Below the pieces are notes generated by a model. It saw only the letters and a list, made by a program, of their open reading frames with translations, had not been told where the DNA came from and ran no database searches. A DNA stretch of 64,000 bases from Daucus carota subsp. sativus (lineage: Eukaryota; Streptophyta; Magnoliopsida; Apiales; Apiaceae), in contig NC_030387.2 in NCBI RefSeq assembly GCF_001625215.2, forward strand, positions 29,101,606-29,165,605. The letters run 5' to 3'. Positions 1 through 8,859 of this stretch are shown here, piece after piece. Made by a program: the position numbers and the translations under genes. Within the stretch, counting starts at the first letter, position 1. Every line of letters begins with the position of its first letter.

Positions 1-326
1 TCTAAGACATTATGTAAAATTTGCTCAACTTGTAAGACATTTTGCTTTAATGGTATTGACTATATTGGTTGATTACAATTAAAAATAGTATGTTATTAAT
101 ATTTTAGATTGTTAAAATAGAATATATCAGTTCAATAGGATAATAAATGACGTGCAATCTTCCTACAGATCTGTAGAGGTTCGACAAATTTAGTCATCCA
201 TAAGATGTTGGCTAAAATATACACAACAGTCGGGTATGGTTGGAGTTCAATTTTTAAAGCTGTTGGCTAAAATTTTGAATTTTTAATATGCCACTTTAGC
301 GAATGGGTTTTAATGGTTGGAGATGA
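1..326 (-). mobile_element. Non-autonomous TIR element, cut by window edge
   Basis: This stretch matches, in inverted orientation, the element at 60288-60699: both carry a TAAGACATTATGTAAAATTT block, a GATCTGTAG block and the same AT-rich core. Its right end reads GGTTGGAGATG, the reverse of the CATCTCCAAC end of the other copy. About 45 bases at the left end lie outside the window. No coding capacity is seen. The superfamily is not settled. Confidence 0.6.
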
Positions 327-597
327 CATAACATTTTATATACAAATAATTTAAAATTTTTATTTATAATTTATTTTTATTATTAATATATTACTTTTTA
401 TATAAGAAATTCTATGTCAATGTTAACATATTACTTATCAACATTTTATATATGATTTTTACTATAAATTGGTTTGTTCCACAAGTTTTCAGCTTAAAAA
501 TGCAAAATAAACCCCTTCGTAATTCGTATATAGTGTCTCTCACTAACTTTTAGTTTTAGGAAAGAGTGGTGCAAGCATTTTCCTTTAGGAAAACACA
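327..597 (+). promoter_or_regulatory. Upstream region of first carboxylesterase
   Basis: AT-rich non-coding DNA before the first CXE start codon. A TATA-like GTATATAG lies at about 527-534, roughly 65-70 bases before the ATG. This upstream region does not match the conserved promoter block shared by the other three CXE genes. The TATA assignment rests on sequence and spacing only. Confidence 0.3.
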
Positions 598-1572
598 ATG
601 CAGACAGAGTCCTCTGCCATTGATGAAGCTTACAAGTTCCTAAGAGCTGCTCTTAATCCCGATGGCTCACTCACCCGTTCTCAAGTTTTCCCCAGCGTTC
701 CTCCCACACCCCAACTCACAGCTAACTCACCATCTGAAACCCAACTCGCTCTCACCAAAGACATTCATCTTCACAACTCAAACATAACATTTCTCCGTCT
801 CTTCCGCCCTGCCAACCACACCGGAAAACTCCCCATCATCATTGACTTTCATGGGAGTGGCTTTGTTATCTGTAGCGCTGCTTCAGCTCCCTTCAATGAG
901 CTGTGGATCCGCGCTTGTGCTTTTGCACCTGCTCTGATTATAAGCGTTGAGTATCGTCTGGCGCCAGAGCATAGGCTTCCGGCTGCTTATGATGACGCAA
1001 TCGAGGCCGTCATGTGGGTACGAGATCAAGCGAAGGGAATTGATGGTTGTGATCCGTGGATGAAAGAGGTGGCGGATTATTCTAAGGTTTATATGATGGG
1101 TATGAGTGCTGGTGGTAACATTGCTTACCATGCAGGTTTACGTGCTCTGGACGCGGATATAAGTCCGGTCCAGATAAAAGGGCTGATACTGAATCAACCC
1201 TTTTTTGGCGGGGTTCAACGAACTCCGTCTGAAGAAAGGTTAAGCCATAATCCGGCTTTTCCTTTGAATGCTAGTGATCTGATGTGGTCGCTGGCATTAC
1301 CAGTTGGATGCAACCGCGACCATGAGTATTGTAATCCATTGGTTGGTTGTAGTCCGAAGATTGGCCGCTTGCCGAGGTGTTTGATAAGGGGGTTTGAAGG
1401 GGATCTACTGGTGGATAGAATAAAGGGCTTGGCGAAGTTGTTAGAGGCCAGTGGTGTGCAGGTGGTGGTCAAGATTGAAGACGGAGGGTTTCATGGTGCA
1501 GAGTTAAGTGATGATCAAAGTAAGGTTCAAGAATTGTGTTTACAGATCAAGGATTTCATTGACTCTTCTTGA
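598..1572 (+). CDS. Carboxylesterase, CXE1-like (alpha/beta hydrolase), variant oxyanion motif
   Basis: Intronless gene for a 324-residue class-I plant carboxylesterase, the family's usual length (compare kiwifruit CXE1). Such enzymes hydrolyse small esters in the cytosol; the substrate cannot be read from sequence. Catalytic Ser170 sits in GMSAGGN, Asp269 in FEGDLLVD and His299 in GGFHGA. The family motif HGGGF is here HGSGF (residues 85-89), so the second Gly of the oxyanion hole is Ser87; the three paralogues downstream all keep HGGGF. The start is supported by alignment of the N-termini of all four copies (IDE..YKFL). It is the most diverged of the four and stands apart from the 3.3-3.5 kb tandem units. 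The enzyme could be active, altered or weakened; sequence alone does not decide. Confidence 0.9.
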   Translation: MQTESSAIDEAYKFLRAALNPDGSLTRSQVFPSVPPTPQLTANSPSETQLALTKDIHLHNSNITFLRLFRPANHTGKLPIIIDFHGSGFVICSAASAPFNELWIRACAFAPALIISVEYRLAPEHRLPAAYDDAIEAVMWVRDQAKGIDGCDPWMKEVADYSKVYMMGMSAGGNIAYHAGLRALDADISPVQIKGLILNQPFFGGVQRTPSEERLSHNPAFPLNASDLMWSLALPVGCNRDHEYCNPLVGCSPKIGRLPRCLIRGFEGDLLVDRIKGLAKLLEASGVQVVVKIEDGGFHGAELSDDQSKVQELCLQIKDFIDSS

Positions 1573-1667
1573 TCAATACAAGTTTATTATGTCATGTTAT
1601 TGTAATTCTGTTTACAGTAAGTCTGCAAGTCACTTTCTAAAGTTCTAGTTGTGTAGTTGTGAAGTTT

Positions 1668-2019
1668 AGTTTTTGTTTTTTCTAAAAAGTTTTTGTTTCA
1701 ACTTCTGTGGTTCTCATGCATCCATCTTCAATGTATTATTGCATATATACAAATTTTCATAAGGAACATGGTTTATTCTTTATAATCAACTATGACTAAA
1801 AAATCACGTTATATTATCTTTTCATAGTTGATTATAAAGAGATAAACCATGTTTAAAGATCAACTATGAAAGGATAAGATAACTCGATTTTTTAGTCATA
1901 GTTGATTATAAAGAATAAACCATGTTGCTTATGAAAATTTGTATTTATGCAATAATACAATGAAGATGGATGAGAACCACAGAAGTTGGAACAAAAACTT
2001 TTTAGAAAAAACAAAAACT
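1668..2019. repeat. Long inverted repeat (foldback), arms about 160 bp
   Basis: The segment from 1668 pairs with the reverse complement of the segment ending at 2019 along nearly the whole arm length, with scattered mismatches and a small loop near 1830-1860. Both arms contain AACATGGTTTATTC and ATAATCAACTATGAC blocks, and a smaller palindrome sits at the centre. It begins about 95 bases after the CXE stop codon, so it may lie in or next to the 3' UTR. It looks like a foldback-type MITE; no target duplication was identified. Confidence 0.8.
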
Positions 2020-2631
2020 GAACTGATTATCACTGAACAAATATCTTTCACTGAAGTGGAGATTTTTCAAGAAGTTTTTGGTTCAACTTCTAAATATCTT
2101 AGTGTCTGCAAATTTATCATGCGTTGTATTCTCACAAATTATCACTGTACACTTCATGTATAATGATAGGCAAATTCTTAATTCTCATCCTCAGATGCTT
2201 TAGCATTTACTGAATAGAAATGACACAACTTATAGTTTCTATGATAAACTGAAGATTACACAGGAGACCAGTAGTTGAAATCAATATCATCGTCAGCAAC
2301 TAAGAAAGACAACGCACCCTCCTGAGCAGTTACTTGAGAAGAGACTCCGGAATTTAGATCTCATAGTCATTTGCTTAGCCACCAAAAGCGTGAGTGAGAA
2401 TCTGGACTCTTTTTTATACTCAAACAGACACTATCTTGAACACTGATTAAACCTCATTAGCTGGATACCTTCAAACAGTCAACGCCATAAGTAGCCGACA
2501 ATGTGATCTATCCTAAAATAGTAAAATGCCAGTAGAGTTCCTCCACAGTCTGCGCTAAAGACATGTTAGTATGAATTTTATTGGTACAGAATATATTTTA
2601 AGATAACAGCTCAAATTACTCATTCAGTGCT
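2020..2631. other. Non-coding spacer, possible captured 3' UTR on minus strand
   Basis: No convincing gene. On the minus strand an AATAAAA-type polyadenylation signal lies at 2576-2582, about 50 bases past the stop of the Gly-rich fragment at 2632-2724, which suggests the right part is the 3' UTR of a captured gene piece. Confidence 0.3.
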
Positions 2632-2724
2632 CTATTCTGAAGAAGCACTTGAAGAGGCGCCATAATTACCACGGCCACCATTACCATTACGGTGACCACC
2701 AGATTCATGACCCTGAACGTCCTC
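2632..2724 (-). pseudogene. Fragment: C-terminal tail of a Gly-rich (RGG-like) protein
   Basis: On the minus strand an open stretch of 30 codons ends in TAG and reads GHESGGHRNGNGGRGNYG followed by a Ser-rich end. Gly/Arg/Asn/His-rich tails like this end many plant RNA-binding proteins. An in-frame stop lies directly upstream, so only the tail is present. The parent gene is not recognised. It abuts the LRR pseudogene on its right, so it is probably a transposed or captured gene end. Confidence 0.35.
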
Positions 2725-3089
2725 TCAGATCAAAGCATGATCAGATGAAGGTGCCTCGTTGCTCATGGAGCGGCCATTTGGTTAAAGCTCCTCGAATAAC
2801 AGTTTGGTGGTTAAGGCTGGAAGGGTTTGAGGATGCAAAACCAAATTCTTTTAAGGCATACTTTGATGCAGTGCAAACACTGTATGCATAGGCTAGCATA
2901 TTTAGTGTCGTGTCACCTGATCTCAAGCACTTAAGGGTATTGGTTTTATAATCATTTCGCAATGAGTTTCCAAATTCCACAGGGAATTTGAAATACCTTA
3001 AACATCTGGATATCTCAAATGTCAATGACACAAGAGCTATAGATTGCCAGATGACCTTGCGAGACTCTACAATATTCTGAAAACTTTAA

Positions 3090-3408
3090 GGCTGTGTTCA
3101 CTTCATGGAATGGAATGAGGGTAGAATAGAATGAAAAATTGTATAGAAGTTTTAAGGAGAAAGAAGAAAGTATGAAATAATAGTGACAAAATATGAGTGT
3201 AGTTAAATTTCTTGTGAGAAAGATCGTGAAGAAACATGATGTAAAAATGAAATGAACATTCCTTCCAAAACATATGGGTTAGAGTTATAGTTAAAATAGT
3301 AAGATTGAAATGATTGAAGGAATGAAAATTATATACATTTTCTTTGATCAACACTACAAAATTCATTCCATTCTCTCTCCATTCCATTCACTCCAAGTGA
3401 ACACAACC
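3090..3408. mobile_element. Tourist-like MITE (PIF/Harbinger)
   Basis: Terminal inverted repeats GGCTGTGTTCACTT and its near mirror (GGTTGTGTTCACTT read on the other strand) bound 319 bp. The target duplication is TAA on both sides (3087-3089 and 3409-3411), as expected for PIF/Harbinger. No transposase. It splits an LRR codon run of the surrounding pseudogene. Confidence 0.85.
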
Positions 3409-4013
3409 TAAGAGTTTCAGCTTTGCATGAGCTTCCACAAAACATGCGCAACCTTATAATTAACTTGAGACATCTTTATATTGAGAAAAAATTGGCGATG
3501 GACAATTGTAGAAGAAGATGCTTGTTCACTGGGATAGAGAGGTTAACTTGTCTGCAAACTTTACCTCAGTTTCAGGGCAGGCTCAATCAAAAAGGAGGCC
3601 GCGTGCTAAATTTAAATTGGGGGCTTTTTTAATATGAAAATATATACCACATAAATATTATTCTATTTTAAATTAATTTAAAACTTAAAAAAAAACGTTT
3701 AATAAAACATACATTGTCTGAATAGCATATTTATATTTTTGTTAAATAAATTAAATTTAAATATATTTTATTTAACACAAAAACTAAATAATTATTATAA
3801 TATATGATTTGTGACCTGAATAAAAATTATATATTAATTATTCACTAAAAAAATTAGCAAATCAATAAAAAAACTTAAAAAATAAGAATTAAATTTATAA
3901 TAAAATACTAACACAAGAATGTATATGTAATAATAATAATATTAATAATAATGACTAGCTATTAAAAATATATAAACAAAAGATTCTAAACATATAATAT
4001 AAAATAAAGTTAA

Positions 4014-4890
4014 GGGATCTTTTTAAAAATACCCATCTGTAAAATTATTTTTTTAAAAATACTACCATCTTTTTCATTGTTTTTAAAAATACCTTTTCAT
4101 AATTTTTTTTTTCAAAAATACGATTTGCAACTTTTGCAACCTCATTTGCAACCTTGGGCGGCGCAGCCGTAAAAGTTGCAAATGAGGTTGCAAAAGTTGC
4201 AAATGAGGTTGCAAAAGTTGCAAATAAAAATGGAAAGTTGCAACTAGTTCAACTGAAAACTGTAAGTTGCAAAAGTTTTATTTGCAACTGTTGCAACTAG
4301 TTCAACTGAAAACTGTAAGTTGCAAAAGTTGCAAATGAGGTTGCAAAAGTTGCAAATGAGGTTGCAAATGAAGTTGCAACTGCAGTTGCAACTTCATTTG
4401 CAACCTCAGTTGCAACTAAATGCAACTGAAAACTATATATAGTTGTAAATGAGGTTGCAAAAGTTGCAAATGAGGTTGCAACTGCAGTTGCAACTTTTGC
4501 AACTTCATTTGCAACCTCAGTTGCAACTAAATGCAACTGAAAACTGTAAGTAACAACAGATGTATGGTGTGCCCCTGGCGGGGCCATTAGATTACAATAG
4601 AATCAACTGAATGCAACCATATGCAACCATATATGCAATTACAAATCCTGATTTCAAGTTCCAGTTTTCAAATGTCATTTTCGACCTCATTTTCGGAATT
4701 CAGCTGCATATGAAGTTGCAAAAGAGGTTGCAACACGGCTGGCGCCGCCTGTAGTTGCAAATGAGGTTGCAAAAGTTGCAAACAGTATTTTTGAATTTTT
4801 TTTTATGAAAAGGTATTTTTAAAAATAATTCTGGAAGGTAGTATTTTTGAAAACAATAAAAGAAAAGGTAGGTAGTTTTGTAGATTTCCC
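4014..4890. mobile_element. Mutator-like element nested in hAT element
   Basis: A perfect 9-bp target duplication TAAAGTTAA (4005-4013 and 4891-4899) is the Mutator signature. The two ends align as inverted repeats for about 130 bp, each with several copies of a TTTTTAAAAATAC-type motif and ending in GCAACTTTTGCAACCTC. The interior is a tandem array of GTTGCAAA-type motifs. No transposase is present. Confidence 0.85.
4123..4790. repeat. Degenerate GTTGCAAA(TGAG/AGTT) tandem array
   Basis: Dozens of short units of the type GTTGCAAATGAG and GTTGCAAAA in both orientations, with insertions of GGCGGCGCAGCCG and CAACTGAAAACTGTAAG. The array keeps a long open frame on the minus strand (4297-4587) rich in VATEVANEVA-like units. 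I read this as a by-product of the repeat period, not a gene. Confidence 0.8.
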
Positions 4891-5090
4891 TAAAGTTAAT
4901 TGTATATGTGTAAAAACATTATGGGCCTAAAAGTTTGAGATCCCTCAAATTTTGACTTTTGAGGTACTCTGCTGGCTTCTTGCACATGCTAATAGCGGGC
5001 CCGCTCAGTTTGTTGTGAGTAAAAATAGATATTGTTTTATTGGACAACTGCAAGGGCTGAAAAATCTCATAGGTAACCTTGAACTCTATG

Positions 5091-5111
5091 ATCCGCAAAA
5101 AAAAAAAAAAA
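5091..5111 (+). mobile_element. Micro-insertion with poly(A) tail and 14-bp target duplication
   Basis: Six bases (ATCCGC) followed by 15 A sit between two copies of CCTTGAACTCTATG (5077-5090 and 5112-5125). This is the form left by target-primed reverse transcription, with almost all of the retroposed body missing. Filler DNA at a repaired double-strand break could give the same picture. Confidence 0.5.
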
Positions 5112-5465
5112 CCTTGAACTCTATGGCCTTGGCGGCGTGGACAATATGGAAGAAGCAAGTAGAGGAAAGCTTTGTAAGAAGTCTAATATTCAATATTCAA
5201 CATTTACTGTTAGACTGGGGAGAAGAAAGAGAAGGCAAAGAATACAATGACGAGGATGTGATGACAGGATTGAAACCTAACGCGACTTTGAAAAAACTGA
5301 CGATTGAATACTTCATGGGGAAGAAATTTGCATCATGGATTACAATGATCATGCAGTTCTGTTTTGCCTCTTCATAATCCATCACGCCTAAACGTGCTGA
5401 AAATATCCAACACAGAACACATCTCTACTGAAACTTGAACTCTCGACTCCTTTTACTTTTCTTAC

Positions 5466-5575
5466 AACCAATTAGTGAGAGTTTGTCTAGTCACTAGTCG
5501 CCTATTACAACCACTTCTACATGACTCTACATATACACGATTTATCTCGCTAATTAGGCCATTCAAGGAAACGCA
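5466..5575 (+). promoter_or_regulatory. Conserved CXE promoter block, copy 1
   Basis: About 110 bases before the second CXE start align with 8756-8859 and 12258-12366: GTGAGAGTTTGT, TAGTCACTAGTC, a TATA-like CATATACA, CTCGCTAATTAGGCC and AAGGAAA just before the ATG. The shared block shows that promoter and gene were duplicated together, so the three genes may have overlapping expression. Confidence 0.55.
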
Positions 5576-6559
5576 ATGGAAAGAGATCCTTCTCTCATCG
5601 ATGAACCATACCAGTTCCTCAAACTTGTTGTTAATGCTGACGGTTCACTCACCCGAGGCTTCGAATTCCCCCGAGTGCCTCCCACGCCTCAACTTGCCTC
5701 TGAATCACCCGACTCATCGTCGTCAGAAAAACAACTAGTCCTCTCCAAAGACATTCCTCTTAACACCACCAACCAAACATTCCTACGTTTGTTCCGCCCT
5801 CTGCACCACACTACTAAACTTCCTGTCATCGTTGATTTTCATGGCGGTGGCTTCGTTCTTATGAGTGCTATTTCAGCTCCATTTCATGATATGTTGAACC
5901 GTGCAGCTGTTTTTGCCCCTGCTTTAATCATAACCGTTGAGTATCGTCTCGCCCCTGAACACCGCCTTCCTGCTGCTTATGATGATGCCTTGGAGGCCAT
6001 CATGTGGGTTCGTGATCAAGCCAGAGAAGTTGATGGATCTGATCCATGGATGAAAGAGCTAGCTGATTATTCAAATGTTCATATCATGGGTACTAGTGCA
6101 GGTGGTAACATTGCTTACCACGCAGGTTTACGTGTTCTGGATACGGACATTAGTCCTATCCAGGTGAAAGGGCTGATTCTGAATCAGCCCTTTTTCGGTG
6201 GAGTTCAACGAACTCCATCTGAAGAGAGGTTAAGCAGAAATCCTTATCTACCGGTGACCGTGAGTGATCTCCTTTGGTTGTTGTCATTGCCACCTGGAAG
6301 TGACCGTGATCACGAGTATTCTAACCCATTGGATGTTGTTAATCCGAAGATTCAGAGGCTACCGAGGTGTTTGATTAGAGGGTTTGAAGGGGATGCACTG
6401 GTGGACAGAATTAAAGGGGTGGCCAAGATGTTGGAAGCACATGGCGTGAAGGTGGTGTCCAAGTTCGAAGAAGGCGGATTTCATGGTGCAGAGATGGCTG
6501 ATCCAGTAAAGATTCAAGAATTATTTCTGCAGATCAAGGATTTCGTTTACTCTTCTTGA
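5576..6559 (+). CDS. Carboxylesterase, CXE1-like (alpha/beta hydrolase)
   Basis: Intronless 327-residue class-I carboxylesterase. The oxyanion motif HGGGF is at residues 89-93, nucleophile Ser174 in GTSAGGN, Asp273 in FEGDALVD and His303 in GGFHGA, so the catalytic set is complete. As in its paralogues, the residue before the nucleophile is Thr, where the usual plant motif has Asp or Glu. The N-terminal IDEPYQFL and the C-terminal KDFVYSS are shared with the next two copies. First of the three genes in the 3.3-3.5 kb tandem units; an AATAAAA signal follows about 35 bases after the stop. The substrate is unknown; small acyl esters are likely from the family. Confidence 0.92.
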   Translation: MERDPSLIDEPYQFLKLVVNADGSLTRGFEFPRVPPTPQLASESPDSSSSEKQLVLSKDIPLNTTNQTFLRLFRPLHHTTKLPVIVDFHGGGFVLMSAISAPFHDMLNRAAVFAPALIITVEYRLAPEHRLPAAYDDALEAIMWVRDQAREVDGSDPWMKELADYSNVHIMGTSAGGNIAYHAGLRVLDTDISPIQVKGLILNQPFFGGVQRTPSEERLSRNPYLPVTVSDLLWLLSLPPGSDRDHEYSNPLDVVNPKIQRLPRCLIRGFEGDALVDRIKGVAKMLEAHGVKVVSKFEEGGFHGAEMADPVKIQELFLQIKDFVYSS

Positions 6560-8755
6560 TTACAACTATTATGTTTACTTTTATGTTTCTACTGAGAATA
6601 AAACCTTTAGTGGTATCATTTTACAACTTGTTGAGATCAATCCACAAACATGAAACATCAAATAAGTAAAAAGATTCTTCATAATTCATCACTCTTGCCA
6701 AGGAAGGGATGGCCATTAGACCATCTCTTAATTATCCAATGCTTGTGGATTTTGCTGGACTTCATAAAATGATGGATTTAGCGAGATTGTTCGGTGTATT
6801 TCATGCTTTTTGAAAATCCACCATAATCTATGGGATTTTGAAGCATTGTGCTTAAATCCTAAATACTCTACATCAATTCTGCGACATTTTATGTAGAATC
6901 CGTGTAAAATCAAAATCAGATACAATCTATAAATCATATATAATTCATTAAATTCCCAATTGAATACACCCCTGTAAATTTCAATCAGTCTTTGTTCAGG
7001 TTTTCCTTTCTACCCGAGGAACATCAGATGCTAACTATTCCGGGAAAATTGTTGAACCTTAGGATATCTATACAAGTAGAAACCACTAAGGCCTAAGAAA
7101 CTAATTTTGATTCGAAATTATTACACTGAACAACCACACCAGATGGACCCTATGCACATGGGTTTTCAAGAAGAAGAAAGCTATCTGCAGAATTTATGCC
7201 CCACCTCCCATGTCCCCATCCATGTGAATACCAGTAATATCTATGACTTCTGGTAGTTCATAGTTGCAGATTAATCACCACAATTAATAATCCATCAAAA
7301 TGATAATTTAAGAGGAATTAATTTTGATCAATCGACCACTGAGAGCGATGGGCCGATGGCTGATGCATTTGTAACTGGTCAAGCTAGGGGGCTGGTTCTC
7401 AAGCTTGTTTTTATAGCAACCGATAATATGGCTTGTAATCTTCGTCAAGATTGGGTAACAGTTGCAAGGAAAGGGAGTGCTGTCTGAAAGAACACGGAAG
7501 CTTGTGCTAAATTTTTATACGAGTCCCTTGCCTAATAACAAGTGCTATCTCTAATAAATATTCAAATGAAATGTTTAAACATGTTGTAATCTGTGTGGTT
7601 CAAATTCATTTGGACACGGGAATTATTTGACATATGTTTTTCAATTATATACTACTCCTGATGTGAAATGATACCTTTCATTTAGATTTAGATTGATTTG
7701 TTTTGACATTTTGAATACATTTTCTCAGATCAGAAACCATGAATGTTGACAAATTCTTCTCTTCTCCAGTTAACCCTCTGGAACCAAATATTAAAAATCA
7801 AATCCAAATCACTGAGACCGTGTTACACAATCTTGTCCATTACTTCAAAAAGGTTATCTTGTCGGATTTATAAAAGCTAGAAGACTTGCTGGTTGCTAGA
7901 ACCAGTAAAGAGAAACTTAGTAGTTGTTTGGCTTCATAAAGGAAAAACTGTTTTCTGTTTTAAGAACATTAGAACGGTTTTCAGGAGTATTTCGTCTTGT
8001 TTTTAAAAACTGTTTACAAAAAAAAGAAAAGAAAAAAGAACTAGATAACAAAAGTGTTGTTATCAGTTGACAAGTATCCCAAATAATTGTTATTATGTAT
8101 AATGAGGGTCCTGTGAAAAATGTGAAAAATTTGCCTTGAGAAAAGAAGTTCAGTTACTAACAGAGTGTGGCCCTTACACTCCTGGACTTCCTTCCCCGGT
8201 TGCTTATCTTTTTCTCTGTTATATTTTTGATCTTCAGATGTTATATCTTTTGTAGCTTCTGTAAAAGAAATATGTTGATGCTGTAGTGTATTTTAATCGC
8301 TCTGAACGTGTTAAAAATAGGAAAGACTGTCAATGGGATCATCAGATTGGAAGTAATAGGTTTTACAGCTTATATGTGCAATCTATAAATAATAGACAAA
8401 TATTTAGTCTCTATCTTTATGTCGAAGCTCAGGGTAAAAAGCACAGTTTGAACATCTGGAGAAAAACACAACATATTTCAGAACCATCTGTTTAACTCTT
8501 TGTCAATTTTCTTATTACTGATTAACACCAAATTACCATAATTTATAAGTAGTTCAAAAGAACAAATATTACAAATATTAGGTCTATTGAAGATATGGTT
8601 TCTGATCATGACTATTAAAGTCAGCTGACAGATCTTCTAAACATTTTCTGTAATGATTTTTAAGGATATATGAATAAATATCCACCAGACACATGCTTGT
8701 TTTTAAAAGAAGTCACCCACGAAATTGTTTAAAATATGGCACAGCCAGTCCATAT
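6560..8755. other. Intergenic part of CXE tandem unit
   Basis: No gene seen. Blocks near 7066-7275 (AAGTAGAAACCACTAAGGCC onward) and 7360-7440 (GCTGATGCATTTGTAACTGG) recur after each later CXE gene near 10070 and 11190, 13600 and 13875, and 15180 and 15455, which defines the repeated unit. A Harbinger-like end, AATTGAATACACCCC, is at about 6958-6972, but I could not place its partner end. Confidence 0.5.
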
Positions 8756-8859
8756 GTGAGTTTGTTTAGTCATCAGTCACATCTTACAACAGCTTCTTAG
8801 TCCTATAAGACTCCACAAATACATGATTATCTCACTAATTAAGCCATTTAAGGAAAACA
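8756..8859 (+). promoter_or_regulatory. Conserved CXE promoter block, copy 2
   Basis: Aligns with 5466-5575 and 12258-12366. It shares GTGAGTTTGTTTAGTCAT, CTATAAGACTCCACAA, a CTCACTAATTAAGCC element and AAGGAAAACA directly before the ATG. Confidence 0.55.

Larger units (their letters stand above)
3573..5003. mobile_element. hAT-like non-autonomous element with nested MULE
   Basis: A perfect 8-bp target duplication CTCAGTTT flanks the element (3565-3572 and 5004-5011). The ends CAGGGCAGGCT and, on the other strand, CGGGCCCGCT are imperfect inverted repeats. Length is 1431 bp, of which 877 bp is a later Mutator-like insertion. Interior AT-rich DNA codes for nothing recognisable. Inserted into the LRR exon of the host pseudogene. 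Confidence 0.8.
2740..5376 (+). pseudogene. LRR region of a CNL resistance gene, broken by three insertions
   Basis: Pieces of the LRR domain of the RGA-like family found at 36-58 kb, in the same order. About 2740-3089 holds GNLKYLKHLDIS and SYRLPDDLARLYNILKTL; 3412-3564 continues with ELPQNMRNL and LRHLYIEK; 5012 onward has FVVSKNRYCFIGQLQGLKN, then EYNDEDVM and KKFASWITM, ending abruptly near 5376. The CC, NB-ARC and LRR C-terminus are absent. Reading frames shift within the first piece. The coding sequence is interrupted by a Tourist-like MITE (3090-3408), a hAT element (3573-5003) and a micro-insertion (5091-5111). Mentally removing the first two transposons plus one target copy restores in-frame family sequence across each junction, which shows that these insertions hit a once continuous exon. 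Confidence 0.85.

Noticed and set aside
4297-4587. 96-codon frame on the minus strand made of VATEVANEVA units
   Set aside because: It is a by-product of the GTTGCAAA tandem array in a MULE; no start context, no family and no conservation expected.
4014-4790. Array of short repeats considered as CRISPR
   Set aside because: Units are contiguous without unique spacers, in both orientations, in a plant genome and inside a transposon.
5475-5738. 87-codon frame overlapping the start of the second CXE gene
   Set aside because: Different frame from the CXE, begins in the leader without an ATG, and is not present in the other tandem copies.
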